This document shows, in pieces, positions 41,308-50,736 of a DNA stretch of 64,000 bases (positions are counted from its first letter, which is position 1; each line of letters starts with the position of its first letter). Position numbers and translations under genes: made by a program. The stretch covers positions 2,356,001-2,420,000 of the forward strand of contig NZ_CP071503.1 of NCBI RefSeq assembly GCF_017354945.1. Direction: 5' to 3'. This stretch comes from Shewanella avicenniae (GTDB taxonomy: Bacteria > Pseudomonadota > Gammaproteobacteria > Enterobacterales > Shewanellaceae). Below the pieces are notes generated by a model. It worked only from the letters and a program-made list of their open reading frames with translations. It was not told the DNA's origin and did not search any database.

Positions 41308-43428
41308 ATGAAAAAATTTTCTTACTCTCCCCTCGCCTTGGCCATTGTTACAGGCATCATTGCAACACCCGTACTTGCTGATACTCCCGCACCAAAGATT
41401 GATGAAGTCATCGTGGTGACGGCCAGTGGCATGGAACAAAAAGTGGTTGATGCACCGGCATCTATCTCAGTGATCAGCAACGAAGACTTAGCACAGAAAA
41501 ATTATCATGACCTCGCCGAAGCGCTCAGTGGTGTAGAAGGTGTTGATATTCGTAGCGGTACAGGTAAAACCGGTGGTCTTGATATCAGTATTCGCGGCAT
41601 GCCGAGTAACTACACCCTAGTGTTGGTTGATGGCGTGCGCCAATCAGCAAGTTCAGACACAACACCCAACGGCTTTGGCAGTATGAACACCGGCTTTATG
41701 CCACCGTTAAATGCGATTGATCATATTGAAGTGATTCGCGGCCCAATGTCGACCCTCTACGGTTCTGATGCTATTGGTGGGGTGGTGAATATCATCACCA
41801 AAAAGTACGCCGATCAATGGGGTGGCAGTTTAAACATTGCCCACGCGGTTCAAGAAGATGATAAATGGGGTGATAGCTCAACTGTCGGTTTCTATGCCGC
41901 CGGACCGTTGATCAAAGACAGCTTAAATTTGACCCTGCGCGGCAATATGCGCCACCGTCAGGGCACCAGCATGGAATCATTAAGTGAAACTAGCGCCACT
42001 CGCACCCCATTTCCGACCGAAAGCGACAACTATACCGTGGGTGGCAGACTGAATTACAAACTCAACGACCAGCATCATCTGTGGTTGGATGCCGAAGTAG
42101 CCCAGCAACAGTTTGATAATGCTAATGATCAATTGGGTCCAGTAGGCACCGCAGGCGGTGGCTACGAGAGTCAGCTGCAATATGAGCAAGCAAAACTGGT
42201 ACTGGGTTATGATGCGGAGTTGAGTTTTGCCACTTGGAAATCTGACCTGCTGTATTCCACCACGGAAAACAAAGGCCGTTTGATCACCGCCAGAAGTTTA
42301 CCGATTGAGTTTGCACCCATTGACGGTGAAAAACGCGAGCTGAAAAACCGCAACATCATCCTCAACAGTAAACTCATTGCTGCCATTGGCGATGCGCACC
42401 AACTCACCGCCGGCTTTGAATACTGGAATGCGCAAATGAAAGACGGCATCGTGTTAGCGGTGAGCGGCGAAACCTTTGAGCAAGACAGCTATTCCGTCTA
42501 TGCAGAAGATCAATGGATGCCGCTGGAGCCGTTAACAGTTACCCTCGGCGCCCGATATGAAAAGCATGACGATTTTAATGGCCATGTAAGCCCTCGAGCG
42601 TACGCTGTGTATACGCTCGCCGATGATTGGACCGTAAAAGGCGGCGTCAGCACAGGTTACAACACGCCAGCGCTTAGCCAGTTGCACGATGGCGTCAGTG
42701 GTGTAACCGGCCAAGGCAGCATCAACACTGTCGGCAATCCATCACTAAACCCAGAAAAATCAACCAACTATGAAGCTGGGGTTTATTACGAAAACATTCA
42801 CGACTTCAATGCCAACATCACAGTGTTTTACAACAAGTATGAAGACGCAATTGAGTCGTACGCAGTAAATGATGACACCAACTCATATCGCAACGTAGGA
42901 AAGGCGAAGGTTGAAGGCGTTGAATTTGCGACTTCGTTCCCGGTGCTGATCGATGCGTTGAATTTCAATCTCAACTACACCTATAACCACAGCGAACAGC
43001 TAAACGGCGACAACGCTGGTGCGCCATTGAATGCCACCGCCAAACACATGTTAAATGCGCGGCTGCAATGGCAAGTCAATGACGATTTAACCGCCCGAAT
43101 CTCGGCGGAATATCATGGCAAGTTGCCTCGCTATACCAGTGTTTATGACAATCTGACCGCAACCCAGCAGCAAGTGGTGACCGGGCTTGGCAATGACATG
43201 AAAGCGTGGGCAGTGATTGATTTAGGTGCTGCTTACAAGCTAACCGATAGCATTACGGTTAATGCCAATATCAACAACTTATTGGATAAAGATTTTTCTG
43301 CAGTTGAGCTGTTTGGCTCAGGACGTAACACCGAATACGCCGGTGATTACTTTAGCACGTCGCGATCAACCACAGGTTACGTCAATCCAGGCCGCAACTA
43401 CTGGGTATCAATGACCTTTAATTTTTAA
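41308..43428 (+). CDS. TonB-dependent receptor, CirA/BtuB-like
   Basis: A 706-residue outer-membrane receptor. The signal peptide (MKKFSYSPLALAIVTGII, cut near LA/DT) leads to a clear TonB box DEVIVVTAS. The plug has LDISIRGMPSNYTLVLVDGV and IRGPMSTLYGSDAIGG, and the barrel ends YWVSMTFNF with the C-terminal phenylalanine. The plug form is that of CirA/FepA/BtuB-like receptors. ATG 41308 is chosen over GTG 41293 for the signal peptide. A strong Fur box upstream points to iron (catecholate-type siderophore or haem) uptake; the ligand is not decided. It is monocistronic. Confidence 0.94.
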   Translation: MKKFSYSPLALAIVTGIIATPVLADTPAPKIDEVIVVTASGMEQKVVDAPASISVISNEDLAQKNYHDLAEALSGVEGVDIRSGTGKTGGLDISIRGMPSNYTLVLVDGVRQSASSDTTPNGFGSMNTGFMPPLNAIDHIEVIRGPMSTLYGSDAIGGVVNIITKKYADQWGGSLNIAHAVQEDDKWGDSSTVGFYAAGPLIKDSLNLTLRGNMRHRQGTSMESLSETSATRTPFPTESDNYTVGGRLNYKLNDQHHLWLDAEVAQQQFDNANDQLGPVGTAGGGYESQLQYEQAKLVLGYDAELSFATWKSDLLYSTTENKGRLITARSLPIEFAPIDGEKRELKNRNIILNSKLIAAIGDAHQLTAGFEYWNAQMKDGIVLAVSGETFEQDSYSVYAEDQWMPLEPLTVTLGARYEKHDDFNGHVSPRAYAVYTLADDWTVKGGVSTGYNTPALSQLHDGVSGVTGQGSINTVGNPSLNPEKSTNYEAGVYYENIHDFNANITVFYNKYEDAIESYAVNDDTNSYRNVGKAKVEGVEFATSFPVLIDALNFNLNYTYNHSEQLNGDNAGAPLNATAKHMLNARLQWQVNDDLTARISAEYHGKLPRYTSVYDNLTATQQQVVTGLGNDMKAWAVIDLGAAYKLTDSITVNANINNLLDKDFSAVELFGSGRNTEYAGDYFSTSRSTTGYVNPGRNYWVSMTFNF

Positions 43429-43463
43429 CGGTTAAACACCTTAGCCAACTTTGGGTCGGCAAC

Positions 43464-43494
43464 GAAAAGGCGAGTCTTCACTCGCCTTTTCTCT
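43464..43494. terminator. Terminator, TonB receptor / AIM24 gene
   Basis: Perfect 11-bp stem GAAAAGGCGAG / CTCGCCTTTTC, loop TCTTCA, between convergent genes. Confidence 0.88.
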
Positions 43495-43534
43495 TGCTGC
43501 TGCGTCATAACATAGCACGTGGCGTCAGTTGAAC

Positions 43535-44329
43535 TTAATCGCCATCAATCATGCGGCCAATACCACCGAGCACCGAGCCTTCACCACGATCGCTCCCTCC
43601 AGCAGATGGCGCATGGGCAATAATACGATCGGCCATCCGAGAGAATGGCAAACTTTGCAACCATACCGTGCCATGGCCTTGTAACGTGGCAAGGAATAAA
43701 CCTTCGCCGCCAAACAACATCGATTTCAGCGAGCCAGACCGCTGAATGTCGTAATCAATACCTGCAGTAAAGCCTACCAAACAACCGGTATCAACCCGCA
43801 GAGTTTCACCCTGAAGATCCTTGCGGATCAAGGTACCACCGGCATGGATAAACGCCATGCCATCGCCTTTTAAGCTCTGCAGAATAAAGCCTTCACCACC
43901 AAAGAACCCTGCGCCAAGCTTCTTGTTAAACTTCATGCTCACCCGCGTTCCTAGCGCTGCCGCTAAAAAGCTGTCCTTTTGCAAAATGAGCTCACCACCC
44001 ACTTCATCCAAATCTATCGCCAAAATGGTGCCGGGATAAGGCGCGGCAAACGCCACGCGTTGCTTACCATAGCCTTCATTGGTGAAGTGGGTCATAAACA
44101 AACTTTCACCGGTCAACATCCGTTTACCAGCACCCATCAGCTTGCCAAAAAAGCCTGATTCCACCTCGGAACCATCGCCCATGCGAGCCTCAAAAGCGAT
44201 ACCCTGCTCCATGTAGGTCATTGCTCCCGCTTCGGCGATCACCGTTTCGCCGGGGTCGAGTTCAACTTCAACCAACTGCATACTTGAGCCGATAATTTCA
44301 TAGTCGACTTCGTGACACTTTCTGTTCAT
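43535..44329 (-). CDS. AIM24 / TIGR00266 family protein
   Basis: A 264-residue protein of the AIM24 family (PF01987), predicted to be an all-beta, glycine-rich barrel-like fold; biochemical role unknown in bacteria. Family blocks: [20 protein letters not shown] near the start, [20 protein letters not shown] and [20 protein letters not shown], two related glycine-rich repeats. The C-terminus is Gly/Ser rich. ATG 44329 has GAGGAAT 5 nt upstream and is chosen over 44380. It follows the DUF4177-like gene by 53 bp, so the two are likely co-transcribed. Confidence 0.92.
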   Translation of the reverse strand: MNRKCHEVDYEIIGSSMQLVEVELDPGETVIAEAGAMTYMEQGIAFEARMGDGSEVESGFFGKLMGAGKRMLTGESLFMTHFTNEGYGKQRVAFAAPYPGTILAIDLDEVGGELILQKDSFLAAALGTRVSMKFNKKLGAGFFGGEGFILQSLKGDGMAFIHAGGTLIRKDLQGETLRVDTGCLVGFTAGIDYDIQRSGSLKSMLFGGEGLFLATLQGHGTVWLQSLPFSRMADRIIAHAPSAGGSDRGEGSVLGGIGRMIDGD

Positions 44330-44382
44330 GGCAATTCCTCTTGCACTCACTCTCGTTGATTTATAGGTCATGCGGCACAACG

Positions 44383-44565
44383 TTAATGTGCATTTTCTAA
44401 CAATAGCAGGTATGACCCCACAGTCCCGAAGGGGATCGGCACAGGCTCAACGCTAACAACGCGCCAACCTTCAGCGTTATATTGGGCAATCTGTTCATTC
44501 AACGCGGCAACATGAATTCTACCGCTCCAAAAATTCCGTCTTTTAAATTCTACAACCCGCTGCAT
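44383..44565 (-). CDS. DUF4177-like small protein
   Basis: A 60-residue protein resembling DUF4177 (PF13783): an N-terminal strand, the core [20 protein letters not shown], then a strand SYLLLLENA. The pattern of a helix ending in an EGW-RVVSV turn and a final hydrophobic strand is the family hallmark. It has no export signal. It lies directly upstream of the AIM24 gene on the same strand. Function unknown. Confidence 0.75.
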   Translation of the reverse strand: MQRVVEFKRRNFWSGRIHVAALNEQIAQYNAEGWRVVSVEPVPIPFGTVGSYLLLLENAH

Positions 44566-44810
44566 AACCTAGATCCGTGACGCAGACAACGTCGAATACA
44601 GACATATTATGTCACTAAGTTATGACATAAATGATGGTAACTCTCAATTGCTATTTTTAATCTCTGGTTCATATAGCCCGCTAAATAACAGGAAAATTCA
44701 TTCACTCAGTACAAAAGTGCCAACAAGCATAAAACAATGTTGCAGCATTGGCGCGCTTTTGATTATGCTCGATTTCCTCTATCACCTGTAAACCATGCTG
44801 TTGTCTGTCC

Positions 44811-45425
44811 ATGTTGAATCTGTCGTTACTTAGCGTGTTTATTCCTACCTTTTTATTGGTGTCGGCCACGCCCGGCATGTGTATGACATTGGCCATGACC
44901 CTCGGCATGCAAGTAGGACTACGCCGCACACTGTGGATGATGCTCGGTGAAGTTGTCGGTGTGGCATTAGTTGCGATTGCCGCCGCCGTCGGTGTTGCTG
45001 CGGTAATGGTGCAACATCCAACGCTATTTCAACTGCTTAAATGGTTAGGCGGCGCCTATCTGATTTGGGTGGGTATTGGTATGTGGCGTTCCCCCGCGAC
45101 CTTAGGGTTGACTGAACAACCGCAAGATGTCCGTCGTAGCGCGTTAATTTCACAAGGCTTTATTACTGCGATTGCCAACCCGAAAGGCTGGGCTTTTATG
45201 ATCTCCCTGCTGCCGCCATTTATTGATAGCAGTATGCCAATGACGCCACAGCTCAGCAGTTTGATTGTGATTATTATGCTGTCAGAGTTACTGTGTATGA
45301 CCGCCTACGCCACCGGCGGCAAAGGCTTACGCGCGGCGTTACTTAAAGGCAATAAGGTGCAATGGTTAAACCGCAGCTCAGGCGCATTGATGATGCTAGT
45401 GGGTGTTTGGCTGGCGTTGGATTAA
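44811..45425 (+). CDS. LysE/RhtB-family exporter (first of two)
   Basis: A 204-residue six-helix amino-acid exporter. Family blocks: LVSATPGMCMTLAMTLGMQV in helix 1-2 (the usual TPGP here reads ATPGM), LKWLGGAYLIWVGIGMWRSP, and the helix-4 start GFITAIANPKGWAFMISLLPPFI. The C-terminal helix ends WLALD. Start ATG 44811 has no strong ribosome site. trmO follows 23 bp after the stop, so the two may be co-transcribed. The substrate is unknown; homoserine, threonine, lysine and others are typical. Confidence 0.92.
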   Translation: MLNLSLLSVFIPTFLLVSATPGMCMTLAMTLGMQVGLRRTLWMMLGEVVGVALVAIAAAVGVAAVMVQHPTLFQLLKWLGGAYLIWVGIGMWRSPATLGLTEQPQDVRRSALISQGFITAIANPKGWAFMISLLPPFIDSSMPMTPQLSSLIVIIMLSELLCMTAYATGGKGLRAALLKGNKVQWLNRSSGALMMLVGVWLALD

Positions 45426-45448
45426 TCCGCCGCAAAGGAGTTATGCAG

Positions 45449-45934
45449 ATGGAATTTTCTCAGTTCAACTACCAAGCCATTGGTGTCGTAAGAAGCCCAT
45501 TTACTCAGCAAGCCGGTACGCCAGTGCAGCCCTCGCACGATAATGCGACCCAAGGGATAATTGAACTCGCGCCGCAATTTGTGCCCGCATTACAAGATCT
45601 TGAAGGTTTTTCGCATATCTGGATATTGTGCCATATGCACCAAGCCAACAGCGCGAATTTAACCGTCACGCCCTACCTTGATAATAAACCGCACGGTTTA
45701 TTTGCCACCCGAGCACCAAGTCGCCCTAACCCGATTGGCATGTCACTGCTGCGGCTTAGCAAAATAGAGGGCAACTTACTGCATGTGTTTGAATTGGATT
45801 TGCTCGATGGTACGCCAGTACTGGATATCAAACCATTTGTGGCGCAATTTGATCAGCGCACAGAGACTAAAAACGGCTGGTTTGATACAGCAAGCACGCA
45901 AGTCTCTCACGCCGATGATCGCTTTGCCCAATGA
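45449..45934 (+). CDS. TrmO-type tRNA m6t6A37 methyltransferase (TsaA domain only)
   Basis: A 161-residue protein of the UPF0066/TsaA family. E. coli TrmO N6-methylates t6A at position 37 of tRNA(Thr) with SAM. The key motif FATRAPSRPNPIGMSLLRL and DLLDGTPVLDIKPFV are intact. It lacks the C-terminal extension of E. coli TrmO (235 residues), like many short homologues, so the same substrate is likely but not certain. ATG 45449 gives proper spacing (8 nt) to AAAGGAG; ATG 45443 is too close. Confidence 0.9.
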   Translation: MEFSQFNYQAIGVVRSPFTQQAGTPVQPSHDNATQGIIELAPQFVPALQDLEGFSHIWILCHMHQANSANLTVTPYLDNKPHGLFATRAPSRPNPIGMSLLRLSKIEGNLLHVFELDLLDGTPVLDIKPFVAQFDQRTETKNGWFDTASTQVSHADDRFAQ

Positions 45935-45959
45935 TCAGCTTTTGTCATCAACGCGTCAG

Positions 45960-46280
45960 TTACGGGCGTGCTAACTTCACCGCAGTGCCGTAAGCCAGCA
46001 TCTCTGACATACCTTGCATAATCGCACTGGTTGTAAAGCGCACGTTCACTACCGCATCGGCACCCAACGCTTCGGCATTTTCCAGCATACGCTCAATCGC
46101 GATTTGGCGCGCTTCGGTCAGCATCTCGGTATAACCCACAATTTCACCACCGATAATGGTTTTCAGTCCCGCCATGATATCGCGACCAATATGTTTACTG
46201 CGTACCACATTGCCGGTGACCACACCTAAGGTTTGGCTCACTTGGTATCCGGCAATATCTTCTGTTGTTGATACTTTCAT
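45960..46280 (-). CDS. YbjQ / UPF0145 family protein
   Basis: A 106-residue heavy-metal-binding-like (DUF74) protein that forms pentamers in solved homologues; function unknown. Blocks: LGVVTGNVVRSKHIGRDIMA, IGGEIVGYTEMLTEARQIA and ALGADAVVNVRFTTSAIMQG are diagnostic. AAGGAGCAAGG precedes the ATG. It is convergent with trmO and co-directional with the next unknown gene upstream. Confidence 0.93.
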   Translation of the reverse strand: MKVSTTEDIAGYQVSQTLGVVTGNVVRSKHIGRDIMAGLKTIIGGEIVGYTEMLTEARQIAIERMLENAEALGADAVVNVRFTTSAIMQGMSEMLAYGTAVKLARP

Positions 46281-46343
46281 CCTTGCTCCTTGTCACTAAA
46301 GCCCCGTAGCTTATCAAGCCACAACTTAGCGATTCGTAGGCAT

Positions 46344-48275
46344 TCAGTAATTAATGCTCAACATCACATTCGGCTTGATATCATCGGACAGCTTGATCGT
46401 TGGGTCTAATGCCAATAAGGCTTGGTAAACCTCTGGGCGATATTGCTTGAGTCGCGCCATCCGTCGCAGATGACTGGGTTCAAGCGACAAACACGCTTGC
46501 AAAATCTGCGCGGTACCTGCAAACAGTTGATTATCGATATAACTCTTATCCAGCGCGTAGTCTAGGCCATCTGGGCCATAGCGGTTACTAAACGGGTCAA
46601 TATGTTCCGCTAATAACCATTGCACACTGTCAGGTGCATTATTGAAGAATACGCTGTAAAGATTGTCTCCATGGGCATCTTGCACGGTGAGATCAAACCC
46701 CTGCTCAACGAGATACTGCAAATTGTCGGATCGAGTATAGGACAGTGCCGACAAGCTTTCAGGTGCAACTGGTTGCAGACGGCTATTCCATGCCTCTAGC
46801 AGCTCAGGCGATCGCACTAACTGCATCAACACAATTGAGGTGTCGACTGAGTCCAATGGCGTTGTTTGCAACAACTCCGTTAACGCCACTACAGGATCTT
46901 GGCTTAACAATGCCTCACGCAATTGCTGCTCGTGAGCGCCTCGTGCACGAGTGGTATTATGATCTTCATAAAGTGCCGCCAGTACTGGGTCTTCGGCTTG
47001 CAGTGCATCTAACAACGCCTCGCCCTGATATTTTTCAGCCAGTTGTCCCATCAGCTCATTAATTTGGGTAAATGGCATCAGGCCTTCAGCATCCAGTTGT
47101 TGCTCGGCTAATTCTGTGCAGCGCTGCCGTTGCTCGGACACATTGGCAATCTGCAGCGTTTTTTTGGAGATTGCCGCTTTAATCTCTGGATTGGTCACAG
47201 GTGGGGTACTAACCCCGGGCACGGTCGCTTGATGTGACATCAGATAGTTTTTTACCTCATCCGCCACAGTGACCCACTGCATATTCAACAAACTGGAGCC
47301 AAGATATTCCTTATCTTCAGCGCTGCTGACTGCGACCTTGTAGCCATTTTCGACCAAATATTGCACCGCAGCCAACACGTTTTGATCATCATCTTGCCCC
47401 ATGCGTCGATGCAGCAAGGCACGATCAATTGGACCAATGACGCCGTCAACTTGACTTGGATAAACACCTCGCTCTGCCAGTTTTTGTAACAAAGGCACGT
47501 CTAGCGCATAGGCGGCATAATCAGCAATATTAAGGAACGGAATAGAACTGGTGAAATTAATCACTAATGGCTGGGCGGTTAATTCCTGCGGCGCGACACG
47601 GTCAAGCAACAACGCCAACTTTTCAGGTGCCAATCCTTGCAGCATAAAACCAACAAATTGGCCGCTACTGAGGGTTAAATCGCTGGTTTGTTCTGCAAAT
47701 GCCGCATCATTTAAATTAAGCAATGGCTTCACTTGCTCTGTCAACGTATAAAAATCCTGACTGGCTTTCTCTTCAACCACCATGATTTTACGCTGCTGCT
47801 CACTCAGCGAATTAAGATATTCATTGTCAGAGCTCGAATGCCCTGATTCATCATCGGTATACCCCTGCGCCAGCAGCTGTTGGTAGCGCCACGCACGCAT
47901 CAACTGCATTTGATAGTTTGAGGTATTGTCCGTTGGCGCTTGCTGCATCAGCAATTCATAAGGAGTGCCATTGGCAAGCGCATTGAACAGGGCATCAGAT
48001 AAATCATCGTCAGCATAATCGCTCGATTGCGGCATCGTATCGTCCCAGCACTGACGCACCAGTTCACGTTTTTCATCAATGGTAGCCTTTGCCATGGATG
48101 CAGACGATGGCTCGTTCACCAACGTAGTGCTAACCTCCTGACTCTGACCCTGCTCGTTCTGCCGTACTGTTTGTGCTTGCGCATCTTGGTCTGGGGCGCT
48201 GTCCATCAGCCACCAACTACCAATCATCAGGCCAACAATTACAACTCCACAGCTAATCCATAGCGTTGATTTCAC
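46344..48275 (-). CDS. Uncharacterised membrane-anchored protein with ankyrin-like C-terminal repeats
   Basis: A 643-residue protein I do not recognise. One N-terminal helix (residues 4-24) anchors it, followed by an Asp/Gln/Ser-rich linker and a long helical region. Stretches such as VQYLVENGYKVAVSSAEDKE (about 308-327), QYLVEQGFDLTVQDAHGDNL and QWLLAEHIDPFSNRYGPDGL look like degenerate ankyrin repeats (helix-G-helix-DxxG). The start is GTG 48275 with GAGGAG 6 nt upstream. It is divergent from ppk across about 350 bp. The location implies a periplasmic or cytoplasmic-face scaffold; the topology (few positive residues before, acidic after) favours periplasmic, but this is inference. Confidence 0.7.
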   Translation of the reverse strand: MKSTLWISCGVVIVGLMIGSWWLMDSAPDQDAQAQTVRQNEQGQSQEVSTTLVNEPSSASMAKATIDEKRELVRQCWDDTMPQSSDYADDDLSDALFNALANGTPYELLMQQAPTDNTSNYQMQLMRAWRYQQLLAQGYTDDESGHSSSDNEYLNSLSEQQRKIMVVEEKASQDFYTLTEQVKPLLNLNDAAFAEQTSDLTLSSGQFVGFMLQGLAPEKLALLLDRVAPQELTAQPLVINFTSSIPFLNIADYAAYALDVPLLQKLAERGVYPSQVDGVIGPIDRALLHRRMGQDDDQNVLAAVQYLVENGYKVAVSSAEDKEYLGSSLLNMQWVTVADEVKNYLMSHQATVPGVSTPPVTNPEIKAAISKKTLQIANVSEQRQRCTELAEQQLDAEGLMPFTQINELMGQLAEKYQGEALLDALQAEDPVLAALYEDHNTTRARGAHEQQLREALLSQDPVVALTELLQTTPLDSVDTSIVLMQLVRSPELLEAWNSRLQPVAPESLSALSYTRSDNLQYLVEQGFDLTVQDAHGDNLYSVFFNNAPDSVQWLLAEHIDPFSNRYGPDGLDYALDKSYIDNQLFAGTAQILQACLSLEPSHLRRMARLKQYRPEVYQALLALDPTIKLSDDIKPNVMLSINY

Positions 48276-48622
48276 GGTTAACTCCTCACCATTAGTCTGA
48301 CGATCATTGCGTCCACTGGTGATAAAAAATTGATGATTTAAATCTTTAACATCATTATCTTACCGCTATCTGACAAGCTTCAGCTAGCAACAAATATATT
48401 GTCACATAGACGAAATAAATTTGTCATAAAAATCGCTGTTGTCATATCGCCTTCACAATCCACTGCTAGCCTTAGGCCACTTTCAAGAGGTCTGCGGTCC
48501 TTGTTAGATTTTCTTGTTTTGCGGCAATGCCTTATTGCTTTTTATGCGCGTGAGTGCTTTGCTGACATCAGGCCGGATCCTGACCATTTATCGCATTTAC
48601 TCAGTCTTCAAGGAATTAATCT
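48276..48622 (+). other. Divergent intergenic region with ppk leader
   Basis: About 350 bp. It holds three TTGTCA(C/T) half-sites (see next entry). The open frame at 48399-48725 overlaps ppk out of frame and has no recognisable protein; I regard it as non-coding. Confidence 0.45.
48399..48445 (+). promoter_or_regulatory. Pho-box-like half-sites upstream of ppk
   Basis: TTGTCAC at 48399, TTGTCAT at 48421 and TTGTCAT at 48439. The first two are 22 bp apart (two 11-bp Pho repeat units) but the intervening repeat (at 48410) is poor, and the third is out of phase. Suggestive of PhoB binding only. Confidence 0.35.
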
Positions 48623-50734
48623 GTGTCTCCATCTTCCGAAAAGTTTTCTATTGATAAAGAGCTTTCCTGGTTGTCTTTCAATGAGCGGGTACTGCAAGAA
48701 GCTGCCGATAGTACCGTGCCATTAGTGGAACGCGTGCGATTTTTGGGTATCTATTCCAGTAACATGGATGAATTTTTTCGGGTAAGGGTTGCCGCCGTTC
48801 GTCGCTCTATGTTGTTGTCTAGCCTGCAGGAAGGCCGCAATTACAGCAAACATTTGATGGCCAAAATTCAAACCAAAGTGGTGCTACTGCAAGAACGGTT
48901 TGACGCCATCTACAGTGATTTGATGCGAGAACTGGCGCGGCAAAACATCTTTTTGATTAACGAAACCCAACTAAGCGAGTTTCACAGCCTTTGGTTGAAG
49001 CGCTATTTTCAAGATCACCTAAAACGTCATATCGCGCCGTTGATCATCCATAACACCACCGACCTCGTAAAGCATATAAACGACAATTCCACCTACTTGG
49101 TGGTGTGTTTACATACACCGGAAAAACGCCACTATGCGCTGGTCGAAGTGCCCACCAAAAATGTTGAGCGTTTTGTACAGTTGCCACCGGAAAAGTCTAA
49201 GCTCAAAAAACATTTGATCCTGTTGGATAACATCATCCGCCACTGTGTGGATGAACTGTTCGCGCCGTTTTTTGAATATGAGCGCATAGAAGCGTTTTCA
49301 ATGAAGTTCACCCGTGATGCAGAATTTAATCTCACCGATGAACTCGAACAAAGTCAGCTGGAAAAGCTGACCAAAGGGCTAAAACAACGTTTAACTGCTG
49401 AGCCAGTACGTTTGGTTTTCGACCGTGAAATGCCGGAGCATATGCTGGCAATGCTCACCACCCATCTGAATATCTCCAATACTGAGTGCATCATTCCCGG
49501 GGGGCGCTACCACAGCTTTAAAGATTTTATGGGCTTTCCAAATCCTGGCCGTAAGCATTTGGTAAACCATAAGATTGAGGCACTAGACTCTTCCAGCTTT
49601 AAGAATTTTCAAAACAAGTTTGATGCCATCAAGCATAACGACATCATGCTGTATTACCCGTACCATAAGTTTTCGCACTTCACTGAATTGGTGCGCCAAG
49701 CGGCATACGATCCGAAAGTGCGTTTTATTAAACTTAACATTTACCGTGTTGCTAAAAAGTCGCGCATTATTCAGTCACTCATCGATGCGGTAAAAAATGG
49801 CAAGCAGGTCACGGCCATTATTGAACTGCGCGCCCGCTTTGACGAGATGAACAATATTGAATGGAGCCGCGAACTCGCCGAAGCCGGGGTAACCGTGCAC
49901 CATGGTATTCCCAGCCTCAAAGTACATTCAAAGCTGTGCTTGATCGGCCGCGAAGAGGAAGGCGAAATTAACCTTTATGGCCATATTGGCTCAGGTAACT
50001 TCAACGAAAGTACCGCCAAAATCTACACGGACGTTTCTCTGTTCACCGCCAAACAAGAAATTTGCCGCGAAATCTCACAAGTATTTGAATTTATTCAACA
50101 CCCATACAAACGATTTGATTTTAAAGAGCTGATTGTATCGCCCGTGAACGTGCGGCGTGAGCTAGAATCGCTGATCGACAATGAAATCCGCGCCGCCCAC
50201 GCTGGCCAAAAAGCGGCGATCACGCTGAAGCTCAACAACCTAGTGGATGAAATCCTGATCCAAAAATTGTACGAAGCCTCAAGTGCTGGTGTGAAAATCA
50301 AATTGATGATCCGCGGCATGTGCTGTTTGCTACCGGAAATTCCCGGCATCAGTGATAATATTCAAGTATTTAGTATCGTAGACCGCTTCCTGGAACATTC
50401 GCGTATAATGTTATTTTATGCTGGCGGCGAAAATAAATTATTCATCTGCTCAGCGGATTGGATGAGTCGCAATATCGACAGCCGTGTTGAAGTCAGCGCG
50501 CCGATTTATGATCCTGTGATAAAAGGTATGCTGATGGACATCCTCGCACTGCAGTTTAGTGACAACACTAAAGCGCGGATCATCAACAAAGAGCAATCCA
50601 ACGGCTATAAATTACGTGGTAATAAACGCAAAGTTCGCTCACAACAGGCGATATACCAATACTTACACGCCGTTGAAAAGAAGTTTCAGCAACAACTTAA
50701 CGCCCCGCATAAGGACGCAATTGCAGGAGAATAA
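48623..50734 (+). CDS. ppk: Ppk1, polyphosphate kinase
   Basis: A 703-residue PPK1 that makes inorganic polyphosphate from ATP by an autophosphorylated histidine. The N domain starts IDKELSWLSFNERVLQEA; SSNMDEFFRVRV is a standard block. The two HKD-like motifs of the catalytic core are visible, with the phospho-acceptor His in KVHSKLCLIGR and the second in EHSRIMLFY. The start GTG 48623 has AAGGA 8 nt upstream. It is followed by ppx with a 2-bp gap, the usual ppk-ppx operon. Confidence 0.97.
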   Translation: MSPSSEKFSIDKELSWLSFNERVLQEAADSTVPLVERVRFLGIYSSNMDEFFRVRVAAVRRSMLLSSLQEGRNYSKHLMAKIQTKVVLLQERFDAIYSDLMRELARQNIFLINETQLSEFHSLWLKRYFQDHLKRHIAPLIIHNTTDLVKHINDNSTYLVVCLHTPEKRHYALVEVPTKNVERFVQLPPEKSKLKKHLILLDNIIRHCVDELFAPFFEYERIEAFSMKFTRDAEFNLTDELEQSQLEKLTKGLKQRLTAEPVRLVFDREMPEHMLAMLTTHLNISNTECIIPGGRYHSFKDFMGFPNPGRKHLVNHKIEALDSSSFKNFQNKFDAIKHNDIMLYYPYHKFSHFTELVRQAAYDPKVRFIKLNIYRVAKKSRIIQSLIDAVKNGKQVTAIIELRARFDEMNNIEWSRELAEAGVTVHHGIPSLKVHSKLCLIGREEEGEINLYGHIGSGNFNESTAKIYTDVSLFTAKQEICREISQVFEFIQHPYKRFDFKELIVSPVNVRRELESLIDNEIRAAHAGQKAAITLKLNNLVDEILIQKLYEASSAGVKIKLMIRGMCCLLPEIPGISDNIQVFSIVDRFLEHSRIMLFYAGGENKLFICSADWMSRNIDSRVEVSAPIYDPVIKGMLMDILALQFSDNTKARIINKEQSNGYKLRGNKRKVRSQQAIYQYLHAVEKKFQQQLNAPHKDAIAGE

Positions 50735-50736
50735 CC

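Noticed and set aside
44609-44791. 60-codon frame upstream of the first LysE gene
   Set aside because: No ribosome site and no similarity; the sequence looks like intergenic DNA.
48399-48725. 108-codon frame upstream of and overlapping ppk
   Set aside because: It overlaps the ppk start out of frame, has no family resemblance, and the region is better read as the ppk leader.
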